Source: Candidatus Uhrbacteria bacterium RIFCSPHIGHO2_02_FULL_53_13
GTDB lineage: Bacteria > Patescibacteriota > Patescibacteriia > UBA9934 > UBA11717
DNA: 24,408 nt
Assembly (NCBI GenBank): GCA_001791035.1
Contig: MGDX01000024.1
Location: 1 to 24,408, forward strand
Direction: 5' to 3'
A program made the position numbers and the translations under genes. The notes beneath the pieces are model-generated. The model had not been told where the DNA came from, did no database searches, and worked only from the letters and a program-made list of their open reading frames with translations. Shown in pieces: positions 7,137-12,649 of this stretch (the first letter of the stretch is position 1; the number at the start of each line of letters is the position of its first letter).

Positions 7137-8884
7137 CCCATCTGTTCTTTGACACGGCGTTCAACGTGCTCTACGAGATCTTTTTGCGGCACAAGACGCT
7201 CCTCATCGCACCCAAATTCGCGAATATGAAACGGTCCGCCATCGCGCTCCTGATCGCCATAGATAATCGTGTACGGCATCTTCATTTTGGCCGCTTGGCG
7301 AATCTTGTTCCCAACCGTTGAATCAGACACATCAACTTCCGCTCGAACCCCATGGCTGTTGAGCTCACGCACCAACCGTTCCACCATTTCAACATGCGCC
7401 TCACCAACACTCGCCACACGCACTTGTATCGGCGCCATCCACAACGGAAACGCTCCCGCGTGATGCTCAATCATCACCGACAAAAACCGCTCAATCGATC
7501 CCATAATCGCCGCGTGAACCATCGCAATGCGCTCGCTCTCCCCTTCTTCATTGACACAAGAAAGGTCAAACCGCTCCGGCATGTTCATGTCAAGCTGAAT
7601 GGTCGCGACCTGCCACATTCGCCCAATGGAATCTTTGGCAATGAAATCGATCTTCGGCCCATAAAACGCCGCTTCTCCTGGTTTCTCTTCGGCCTCAACA
7701 CCTTTTATAGCCACGATCTCGCGCAGAGCATCTTCCGCACTGCTCCATATTTCCGGCCTCCCCAGATACTTTTCCGGCTGCTTTGGATCGTGCAACGAGA
7801 GCTCCACTTTCAAGTCGGGAAATCCTGCCGCACGATAAAAGATCTCCACAATGTCCCAAATTTTGAGCATCTCATCTTTAATTTGACCGTGGCGGCAGAA
7901 CACATGCGCATCGTCCTGCGTGATACAGCGCACGCGCGAAAGCCCGTGCAATTCGCCGGTTTGCTCGTCGCGATACACCATGGTTGTGTTGGCGTAGCGC
8001 TGGGGCATCTCGCGATAACTGTGCGGATGGCGGTCAAAAATTTGCGTGTGATGGGGACAGTTCATGGGCTTCAAGGCAAACTCGTGACCCTCGCGCGTCG
8101 TCATGCGAAAAAGCTCGTCCTTGAATTTCTCCCAGTGCCCGCTCGTTTCGTACAAATCCTTTTTGGTGATATGCGGAATTTCCACGCGTTCGTAGCCGCG
8201 CTCCTCGCGCAGTTTCCATACAAAGTCGTTCAGAACATGACGCAATCGCGTGCCGCGAGGCGTCCACAACGGTAGTCCGGGTCCTACCTTGTCAGAGAAC
8301 GTAAACAAATCCAGTTCGCGTCCGAGCTTGCGATGATCGCGCTTTTTTGCTTCCTCGAGCATGTTCAAATGCGCTCTCAACTCCTCTTTCGTAAAAAACG
8401 CCGTCCCATAGATGCGCGTAAGCATCTTATTCTTTTCGCTACCACGCCAATATGCGCCCGCGAGCGAGAGCAGTTTGAAGTTTTTTAGCTGACCGGTCGG
8501 ATCCTCCAAATGCGGCCCTTCGCACAAATCGGTGAACGAACCGTGAGTGTAGAACGAGATCGCCTCGCCCGCACCGGCAAACTCGTCAATGAGCTCGCAC
8601 TTATATTTGTTATTTTTCAGTACAGCCTTCGCTTCCTCGGGAGACATCTGTGAACGCTTGCATGCCTTCCACGTCTTGCCAATTTCCAGCATTTTCTTCT
8701 CGATCGCCTTTAAATCCGCCTCCGAGATCGGCATATGGAAATCGAAGTCGTAGTAAAACCCATTTTCGATCACCGGACCGATGGTGCGTTTGGCATCCGG
8801 GTACAGCGCTTGTACCGCCGCGGCCAAAAGATGCGCCACGGTATGACGAAGTTTAAAGAGCTCGTTTTTTGGTTGGTCGGACAT
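7118..8884 (-). CDS. thrS: threonine--tRNA ligase lacking the N-terminal TGS domain
   Basis: ThrRS charges tRNA(Thr). The protein opens directly with the editing (N2) domain, in which 'RHTVAHLL' gives the HxxxH site and 'DLCEGPHL' the second metal-like site. The class II core follows: 'ALKPMNCPHH' supplies the zinc Cys, 'HGLSRVRCITQDDAH' is motif 2, and 'MVHAAIMGSIERF' is motif 3. The C-terminal anticodon-binding domain starts near 'FPLWMAPIQVRV'. The roughly 60-residue TGS domain of E. coli ThrRS is missing. I place the start at 8884 (MSDQPKN; 588 residues): the longer frame from 8968 would read through the T-box motif and its terminator, so it cannot be the real start. Expression is probably controlled by the T-box leader. 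The stop codon lies in the loop of a DnaA-box palindrome. Confidence 0.96.
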   Translation of the reverse strand: MSDQPKNELFKLRHTVAHLLAAAVQALYPDAKRTIGPVIENGFYYDFDFHMPISEADLKAIEKKMLEIGKTWKACKRSQMSPEEAKAVLKNNKYKCELIDEFAGAGEAISFYTHGSFTDLCEGPHLEDPTGQLKNFKLLSLAGAYWRGSEKNKMLTRIYGTAFFTKEELRAHLNMLEEAKKRDHRKLGRELDLFTFSDKVGPGLPLWTPRGTRLRHVLNDFVWKLREERGYERVEIPHITKKDLYETSGHWEKFKDELFRMTTREGHEFALKPMNCPHHTQIFDRHPHSYREMPQRYANTTMVYRDEQTGELHGLSRVRCITQDDAHVFCRHGQIKDEMLKIWDIVEIFYRAAGFPDLKVELSLHDPKQPEKYLGRPEIWSSAEDALREIVAIKGVEAEEKPGEAAFYGPKIDFIAKDSIGRMWQVATIQLDMNMPERFDLSCVNEEGESERIAMVHAAIMGSIERFLSVMIEHHAGAFPLWMAPIQVRVASVGEAHVEMVERLVRELNSHGVRAEVDVSDSTVGNKIRQAAKMKMPYTIIYGDQERDGGPFHIREFGCDEERLVPQKDLVEHVERRVKEQMGVDKEV

Positions 8885-8903
8885 AAGAATATGGCTATCG
8901 GCG

Positions 8904-9103
8904 AATAAAATAAGCCCCACAAATGTGAAGCTTCGGGACCCCGAGCTATCGGCTAAGGGCGGTTCCACCCGAATTATCGCGATCGCGATCTCTTCATTGA
9001 ACTCATTAGCTCCTGCAGTGGTGCAAATTCAAGCCGTGCGTTTGGAAGTTTTCAGCCACGGACTTCCAATCTCTGTTACGCCGTGCTTATTTGCCTATCT
9101 GCA
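8904..9103 (-). promoter_or_regulatory. T-box riboswitch (tRNA-Thr sensing) upstream of thrS
   Basis: On the minus strand the T-box sequence AATTCGGGTGGAACCGCC (8975-8958) matches the canonical AA...GGGTGGNACCGC motif whose bulge pairs with the tRNA CCA end. Stem I is complete: TGCAG/CTGCA at the base, then an internal loop whose 3' side is ACCA, then GCAAAT/ATTTGC. ACC (9022-9020) is a Thr codon in the specifier position, followed by the expected purine. Above it come an 'ACAGAGA' AG-bulge and TTGGAAGT/ACTTCCAA, capped by a loop starting CCGTGG. In the antiterminator, TTCGGG pairs with CCCGAA (8937-8932). The terminator AAGCTTCACA/TGTGGGGCTT (8933-8912) is followed by ATTTTATT. Low charged tRNA(Thr) should favour read-through into thrS. 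The promoter is uncertain; a -10-like TATGCT is at 9129-9124. Confidence 0.92.
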
Positions 9104-9118
9104 ATCGTCGCTAATGTA

Positions 9119-9141
9119 ATAAAAGCATACCATGGCATACT
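9119..9141 (-). terminator. terminator of the DoxX-like gene
   Basis: The 18-bp imperfect palindrome at 9124-9141 (AGTATGCC then GGTATGCT on the minus strand) is followed by TTTTATTA. It ends the 9166-9555 gene 24 bp after its stop and lies at the 5' edge of the T-box leader. Confidence 0.55.
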
Positions 9142-9165
9142 TTTTTGGCAAACAACAACTTCAAA

Positions 9166-9555
9166 CTAGGTCAACCACTCCTTCATCCGTTTTGGCATGC
9201 CCACAAGAAAGAGCAGCGCGAGAGGAGCACCGATGTTGGCAAAACGCTCAATGAAATCCCAAATCGGCTCGCCGGAAATAGGGCGAATGAGAGCGGTAAC
9301 AAACGTCCAGAACACTGCCCACAGCAATGCCAACCGAAGAGGACGAATCATCACTATGACCGCAACAAGGAGGTCTAATAGACCCACGAGCGTCATAAAG
9401 GTACCCGCCGTTGGTTCGGCAATTCCCACGGACGCATAATACGCAAACCAGCCCGCTTTGTGCTGAAGCGAAAAAACACCGTGACCAATAAACTCACCGG
9501 CAACGGCAACGCGCAAAATCCACTCGACTGCGCGAGAAGATGAAGGTGTAATCAT
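9166..9555 (-). CDS. DoxX-like small membrane protein
   Basis: This 129-residue protein has four hydrophobic helices (about residues 10-28, 48-68, 71-92 and 103-120). The pattern, with 'VEWILRVAVAGEFIGHGVFSL' at the start and a 'WAVFWTFVTALIRPISGE' helix later, resembles DoxX/DoxD-family four-helix membrane proteins, whose functions range from quinone oxidoreductase subunits to unknown. I am moderately sure of the fold class and not of any substrate. The ATG at 9555 has an extended -10 box 8 nt upstream and no Shine-Dalgarno. It is followed by its own short terminator and then the thrS T-box leader. Confidence 0.8.
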   Translation of the reverse strand: MITPSSSRAVEWILRVAVAGEFIGHGVFSLQHKAGWFAYYASVGIAEPTAGTFMTLVGLLDLLVAVIVMIRPLRLALLWAVFWTFVTALIRPISGEPIWDFIERFANIGAPLALLFLVGMPKRMKEWLT

Positions 9556-9563
9556 AGATGCTC

Positions 9564-9572
9564 ATTATCTCA
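9564..9572 (-). promoter_or_regulatory. extended -10 promoter of the DoxX-like gene
   Basis: The minus strand reads TGAGATAAT, then 8 nt, then ATG. No Shine-Dalgarno is present; a leaderless transcript is predicted. Confidence 0.55.
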
Positions 9573-9617
9573 TGACACAAAAAAATTTTCATGCGCCGTT
9601 GTTGATAAGTCGCGTAC

Positions 9618-9646
9618 AAAAAACCCACCACAAGGGTGAGATTTTT
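9618..9646 (-). terminator. terminator-like hairpin after the tRNA fragment
   Basis: On the minus strand an A-rich arm ending in CTCACC pairs (one G-T pair, one mismatch) with GGTGGG, followed by TTTTTT. It sits directly after the degenerate tRNA 3' end, in the same position as the real terminator after tRNA-Gln, so both may have been copied together. Confidence 0.45.
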
Positions 9647-9675
9647 GTTGGCTCGGGGACAGGGATTCGCCCTCA
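9642..9675 (-). pseudogene. degenerate duplicate of the tRNA-Gln 3' end
   Basis: Positions 9642-9669 match 9828-9855 at 27 of 28 bases. The shared part covers the CCA end, the 3' acceptor strand and the 3' half of the T arm of tRNA-Gln, plus flanking bases. The offset is exactly 186 bp. Upstream of the T arm (minus strand) the similarity ends: the T loop is altered and there is no anticodon arm, D arm or 5' acceptor strand. It is therefore not a functional tRNA. It could be a recombination scar or an old att-like duplication. Confidence 0.75.
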
Positions 9676-9701
9676 CCTCTCGCATCTGCAGACGCTCGGA
9701 T

Positions 9702-9799
9702 TCGGGTCCGGGCCTCACGGTGCGCACTGCTGTGCGCACATCGTTCCGGCCGTTCTCATCCCACGCACATGCCTCAATGGCATGTGCTTGTCCCCCTCT
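9702..9799. repeat. palindromic repeat element, copy 1 (intergenic)
   Basis: Two hairpins occur in tandem. The first is GTGCGCAC-TGCT-GTGCGCAC (9720-9739). The second is GCACATGCC-TCAAT-GGCATGTGC (9765-9787). The same order (CGGGTC, GTGCGC hairpin, CCGT-CTCA, ACATGCC-TCAAT-GGCATGT hairpin, CTT-TCCC-CTC) is found at 23611-23697. Read on the minus strand both copies encode the peptide HAIEAC in one frame. This copy lies between the tRNA-Gln terminator and the tRNA fragment. Confidence 0.8.
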
Positions 9800-9805
9800 G
9801 CAAAC

Positions 9806-9832
9806 AAAAACGCCGCTCAATGCGGAGTTTTT
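9806..9832 (-). terminator. terminator of tRNA-Gln
   Basis: On the minus strand AAAAACTCCGC and GCGGCGTTTTT pair around ATTGA with one mismatch, starting 3 nt after the encoded CCA and ending in a T run. Confidence 0.75.
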
Positions 9833-9834
9833 GT

Positions 9835-9908
9835 TGGTTCGGGGACAGGGATTCGAACCCCGGTTACCAGGGCCAGAACCTGGCGTCCTACCCCTAGACG
9901 ATCCCCGA
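9835..9908 (-). tRNA. tRNA-Gln (anticodon CUG)
   Basis: The full cloverleaf can be folded. The acceptor TCGGGGA pairs with TCCCCGA, the D arm is GTC...GAC, the anticodon stem CCAGG/CCTGG holds the loop TTCTGGC (anticodon CTG, reading CAG), and the T arm contains TTCGAAT. The CCA end is encoded. The first pair is U1-A72, as in bacterial tRNA-Gln species recognised by GatCAB, and the discriminator is A. A good promoter lies 11 nt upstream and a terminator 3 nt downstream, so it is a single-gene unit. No other tRNA is nearby. Confidence 0.96.
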
Positions 9909-9919
9909 ATGTTGGCGGG

Positions 9920-9948
9920 ATAGTACCAGTCAGTCGACATTGCGTCAA
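9920..9948 (-). promoter_or_regulatory. promoter of tRNA-Gln
   Basis: The minus strand has TTGACG (9948-9943), a 17-bp spacer and TACTAT (9925-9920), with the mature tRNA 5' end 11 nt after the -10 box. This is among the best sigma-70-type promoters in the window. Confidence 0.75.
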
Positions 9949-10000
9949 TGCATTTTGGTATCACCCTCCCGAAAAAAATGGCACGGCAAAACAGACTTCG

Positions 10001-11527
10001 TCATTCTTGCACGACGCCTCCAAAAGCGTCGACAACCGAATCAACCACCGCGTTGCCGGACGTTTCGTACACCGCCTTGATGCTCACCGTTGATCCCAAT
10101 ACCTCGCTCATCAGCGTTGACAACAGGCGATTGTTTTGGCCCGCATTCACCGTCTCGGCATAAAAAGCAAACGGCACACGAATGGCAATGGCACAGCCGT
10201 CTACTGAAATGGGCTCAGCTAACTCCATCGCGAGCGGCAACGAGGCATGTTTTTTGCGCAACTTAGATTGAAACGTGGACCAACGCGATTTCACATCCTC
10301 AAGTGCTATGGCCGCCACAGAGCCGACACCTGCCTGTGCAGAAGCGTTGTCCTCATCGGATACGGCAACGGTCGTTGAGTCTTCAATCGTTTCCATAAAA
10401 TGCACCGCAGAGGCGCTTGGCGCCACAGGGGGTGTAACCGTGTCGCCATCTCCGCACACACGAATCGTGGCAAGTTCAAGAGGAAGTTGCGGAAGAGCTT
10501 CGTGCGCCGGAGCGGTTGCCGCCACTTGCGCCGCCTCAAGCATGTCCGTCAAACGTGCATCAGACACTTCCTTCAGCACGCTCGCAAAATCTTCAAACTG
10601 CACGTGCGTATAGGCCATGGACTCGCTGATCGCGCCAAGCCGGTGCAAAAGCACGCCGCGCAAAACCTCCAAAACGCGCGCCGTAAATCCGTTCAAATCC
10701 GTGCCGCCCTCCATAACGCTTTGCAGAGTTTGAATACTCGTCTGTGGCCGACGCTGTGCCCACCCCTCCAAAAATGCTTTCACTTGCCCAAGGTCCGTCA
10801 TCGGAATCACCGTCACGGCGCGCTCGCGCGTAATGTGACTTTGCTCCAAATGCAGAAGCTGATCCAAGAGCGACTCGGCGTCACGCTGTGAGCCGCCGCT
10901 TCGATACGCCACTTCACGCAATACATCGTCATCCACGCGCTTTCCCTCCGCCTCGCACATGCCCTTCAAACGCTTCATCATGACCTCAGGCGAGAGCATA
11001 AAAAACTGATAGCGCTGACAACGGCTCACAATGGTGTCTGGGATTTTGTGCAGTTCGGTGGTAGCCAACATAAACACCACATGCGCCGGCGGCTCTTCAA
11101 GCGTTTTGAGAAGCGCGTTGAACGCGCTTTTTGAAAGCATGTGCGCCTCGTCAATAATAAACACCGTGTGCTTTTGATGCATCGGAGCTACACGCACGCG
11201 TTCCAAGATATGCTCGCGTACATGTTCAACGCTCGTATGCGAAGCCGCGTCGATTTCCATCACGTCCATCGCACGCCCTTCGGTAATCGCCACACACGAC
11301 TGGCACGTTCCGCACGGCTCGGCCGAGCCATGCGCTCGCTCTGTGCAATTGAGACTCTTGGCAATCAAACGCGCAATGGTGGTTTTACCGACTCCGCGCG
11401 GTCCGGAAAACACATACGCGTGCGCCGCATCTCCAGCCTCAAGCTGACCAACAATGGCCGCCTTTACATGTTCTTGCCCAACAACATCTTTAAAAGTCTG
11501 CGGACGGTATTTTCGATACAAATTCAT
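10001..11527 (-). CDS. dnaX: DNA polymerase III subunits gamma and tau
   Basis: DnaX is the ATPase core of the replication clamp loader. The start 'YRKYRPQTFKDVVGQEHV' is the family hallmark. Walker A GPRGVGKTT is at 42-50, a zinc module with Cys 61, 72, 75 and 78 follows, Walker B FIIDEAHM is at 123-130, and sensor/arginine-finger SRC is at 168-170. Domain III follows, and then a linker rich in Ala, Val, Ser and Pro (near residues 370-410). The C-terminal domain runs from 'LEDVKSRWSTFQSKL' to the end. At 508 residues it is short for a tau form but carries a tau-like C-terminal domain. The ATG at 11527 has an extended -10 (TGGTAAAAT) just 6 nt upstream. The gene is flanked by a terminator upstream and the tRNA-Gln promoter downstream. 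Confidence 0.96.
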   Translation of the reverse strand: MNLYRKYRPQTFKDVVGQEHVKAAIVGQLEAGDAAHAYVFSGPRGVGKTTIARLIAKSLNCTERAHGSAEPCGTCQSCVAITEGRAMDVMEIDAASHTSVEHVREHILERVRVAPMHQKHTVFIIDEAHMLSKSAFNALLKTLEEPPAHVVFMLATTELHKIPDTIVSRCQRYQFFMLSPEVMMKRLKGMCEAEGKRVDDDVLREVAYRSGGSQRDAESLLDQLLHLEQSHITRERAVTVIPMTDLGQVKAFLEGWAQRRPQTSIQTLQSVMEGGTDLNGFTARVLEVLRGVLLHRLGAISESMAYTHVQFEDFASVLKEVSDARLTDMLEAAQVAATAPAHEALPQLPLELATIRVCGDGDTVTPPVAPSASAVHFMETIEDSTTVAVSDEDNASAQAGVGSVAAIALEDVKSRWSTFQSKLRKKHASLPLAMELAEPISVDGCAIAIRVPFAFYAETVNAGQNNRLLSTLMSEVLGSTVSIKAVYETSGNAVVDSVVDAFGGVVQE

Positions 11528-11533
11528 GGGAGG

Positions 11534-11542
11534 ATTTTACCA
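11534..11542 (-). promoter_or_regulatory. extended -10 promoter of dnaX
   Basis: The minus strand reads TGGTAAAAT, then CCTCCC, then ATG. The pyrimidine-rich gap is the opposite of a Shine-Dalgarno, and a leaderless transcript is predicted. Confidence 0.6.
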
Positions 11543-11554
11543 CAAACCATACAA

Positions 11555-11580
11555 ATCAAAAGAGAGCTCGAAAGCTCTCC
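11555..11580 (-). terminator. intrinsic terminator of the 81-residue membrane gene
   Basis: On the minus strand GAGAGCT, loop TTCG, AGCTCTC, then TTTTGATTT. The stem is 11562-11568 with 11573-11579. The stable tetraloop hairpin lies 13 bp after the gene's stop and just before the dnaX promoter. Confidence 0.85.
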
Positions 11581-11592
11581 AATGATGTCATC

Positions 11593-11838
11593 TTACTGCT
11601 GAACGTAGCCGGCAACAATCAAAAGAACCACGATGACAATCCACTTGGGCCACAGCGCCATCTTTGCCCCCATTTTCTTGGCGATCAGATCGTGCGCCGG
11701 AGGAATGATGAGTAAGCCGGCAATGATGACGATAATCGCGTACAAGACTCCGCTACCGAAGCCGAACACACCGGAAATGAGCACAAGGATTCCAACAATC
11801 CAACCGAGGATGCGGAGTCCCTTTTTTTGGTCTGCCAT
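11593..11838 (-). CDS. small three-helix membrane protein
   Basis: An 81-residue protein made almost entirely of three hydrophobic helices (about 9-27, 29-45 and 62-79) with a basic loop 'DLIAKKMGAKMALWPK' between the second and third. No family is recognised. It lies between the 206-residue gene and dnaX on the same strand and has its own terminator. A CATAAG sequence 8 nt before the ATG could act as a weak -10 box; there is no Shine-Dalgarno. Confidence 0.7.
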   Translation of the reverse strand: MADQKKGLRILGWIVGILVLISGVFGFGSGVLYAIIVIIAGLLIIPPAHDLIAKKMGAKMALWPKWIVIVVLLIVAGYVQQ

Positions 11839-11857
11839 AATAAGGACTTATGTGTAA

Positions 11858-11899
11858 GATGAGCGTTTTGAGCACAGGGGTATGCCCAAAATCCTCATC
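11858..11899 (-). other. imperfect hairpin after the 206-residue gene
   Basis: GATGAG (11858-11863) pairs with CTCATC (11894-11899), with TTTTG/CAAAA pairing inside. It begins at the base right after the stop codon of the 11900-12520 gene. Without a T run it is more likely a 3'-end stabiliser or a weak terminator. Confidence 0.5.
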
Positions 11900-12520
11900 T
11901 CAACGTCCAGAGCTCATAATGTTCTCCACAGCCGCCCACGATGTGGACTGTCCTTTTGGAACTAATGCCGCTACTTCGTCGCCCGGCTCGCCCTTAAAAT
12001 ACGTCACGCTCGCCGTGAGGATTCGGAATGTATCGCCCTCGTCTGTTTTTATCGCATAATTTCCCGAATCGTCCACCACCAAAGTGCCTACGACGCGATC
12101 ACGATCAACGGGGCCAATTTGTTTAAAAATGAACGAACCGTCATTTTTGATGACGAGCTTCAAAATATCCCCTTCAACCAGCTTCGATTTGGACGCATAG
12201 TTTGGCGGAACGTTATATTTGATGCCGTCAGTGCCCATCATGCGTTCGCCATCAAACACGCCTTCAACAATACGATCGTCGGCTGATTCACCGTCTGCGC
12301 CACCGGAATCACGAAAAAGGCCGGCGTCAATGCGAGCCATGCCCTCCCCTCGCTCGAGCATGTCGAGCACATTTTCAAGCTGCTGCTGCATTTTTCGCAG
12401 AGCTCGAATGGCCACTCGAACCCGTTGGTCGGGGCCTTGCGACGAATCCTCCTCGTTCAAATCGGTCGGTTCAAGCGCAAACTGATCGTCCGCATCGTTG
12501 AAATTCGGCAAAAATGGCAT
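11900..12520 (-). CDS. conserved-looking protein with coiled coil and beta-rich domain, function unknown
   Basis: This is a 206-residue protein. Residues 1-30 are acidic and disordered-looking, and about 33-60 ('VRVAIRALRKMQQQLENVLDML') form a coiled coil. From about 85 on it is beta-rich and regular ('VEGVFDGERMMGTDGIKYNVPPN', 'KSKLVEGDILKLVIKNDGSF', 'IGPVDRDRVVGTL'), which suggests a small barrel domain. The layout (helical N-terminus plus barrel) recalls elongation- or ribosome-associated factors, but I recognise no motif that proves it. It has an extended -10 about 52 nt upstream, and the leader holds a hairpin with GAGG just after it. It is one of the few genes here with a real 5' leader. 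Confidence 0.8.
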   Translation of the reverse strand: MPFLPNFNDADDQFALEPTDLNEEDSSQGPDQRVRVAIRALRKMQQQLENVLDMLERGEGMARIDAGLFRDSGGADGESADDRIVEGVFDGERMMGTDGIKYNVPPNYASKSKLVEGDILKLVIKNDGSFIFKQIGPVDRDRVVGTLVVDDSGNYAIKTDEGDTFRILTASVTYFKGEPGDEVAALVPKGQSTSWAAVENIMSSGR

Positions 12521-12536
12521 GTTTGTTTTTGTTCCT

Positions 12537-12589
12537 CGCGGAGTACCCGTCCGCGCCCACAGGTGAGCTTTCTCAATCTAAGTATAGCA
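12537..12589 (-). promoter_or_regulatory. promoter and leader hairpin of the 206-residue gene
   Basis: TGCTATACT (minus, 12589-12581) is a perfect extended -10. In the predicted leader CGCGGA pairs with TCCGCG (12555-12537) around a 7-nt loop, directly next to GAGG (12537-12534), 13 nt before the ATG. The hairpin could expose or hide this weak ribosome-binding site. An inverted repeat GTCAACA/TGTTGAC (12598-12604 and 12631-12637) lies just upstream and encloses an 8/9 DnaA box, TTATCCACC. Confidence 0.55.
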
Positions 12590-12649
12590 CAGTGTCTGTC
12601 AACATTTCGGAGTTATCCACCACGATATCCTGTTGACGAAAATACAGCG

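Noticed and set aside
7352..8275. 307-residue plus-strand frame inside thrS
   Set aside because: It is fully antisense to conserved ThrRS motifs and rich in His and Arg, typical of a shadow frame.
8885..8968. N-terminal 28-residue extension of ThrRS from 8968
   Set aside because: The segment is the T-box antiterminator and terminator. The conserved protein starts after the Met at 8884.
9494..10093. Several overlapping frames on both strands across the tRNA-Gln and palindromic-repeat region
   Set aside because: They read through the tRNA, its fragment and hairpins. The repeated peptide (LLxRGQGF) is only the translated tRNA 3' end.
10240..10270. Possible programmed -1 frameshift at an AAAAAA run in dnaX
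   Set aside because: In the zero frame the run is CGC AAA AAA CAT, which does not fit X XXY YYZ slippage, and no downstream hairpin was evident.
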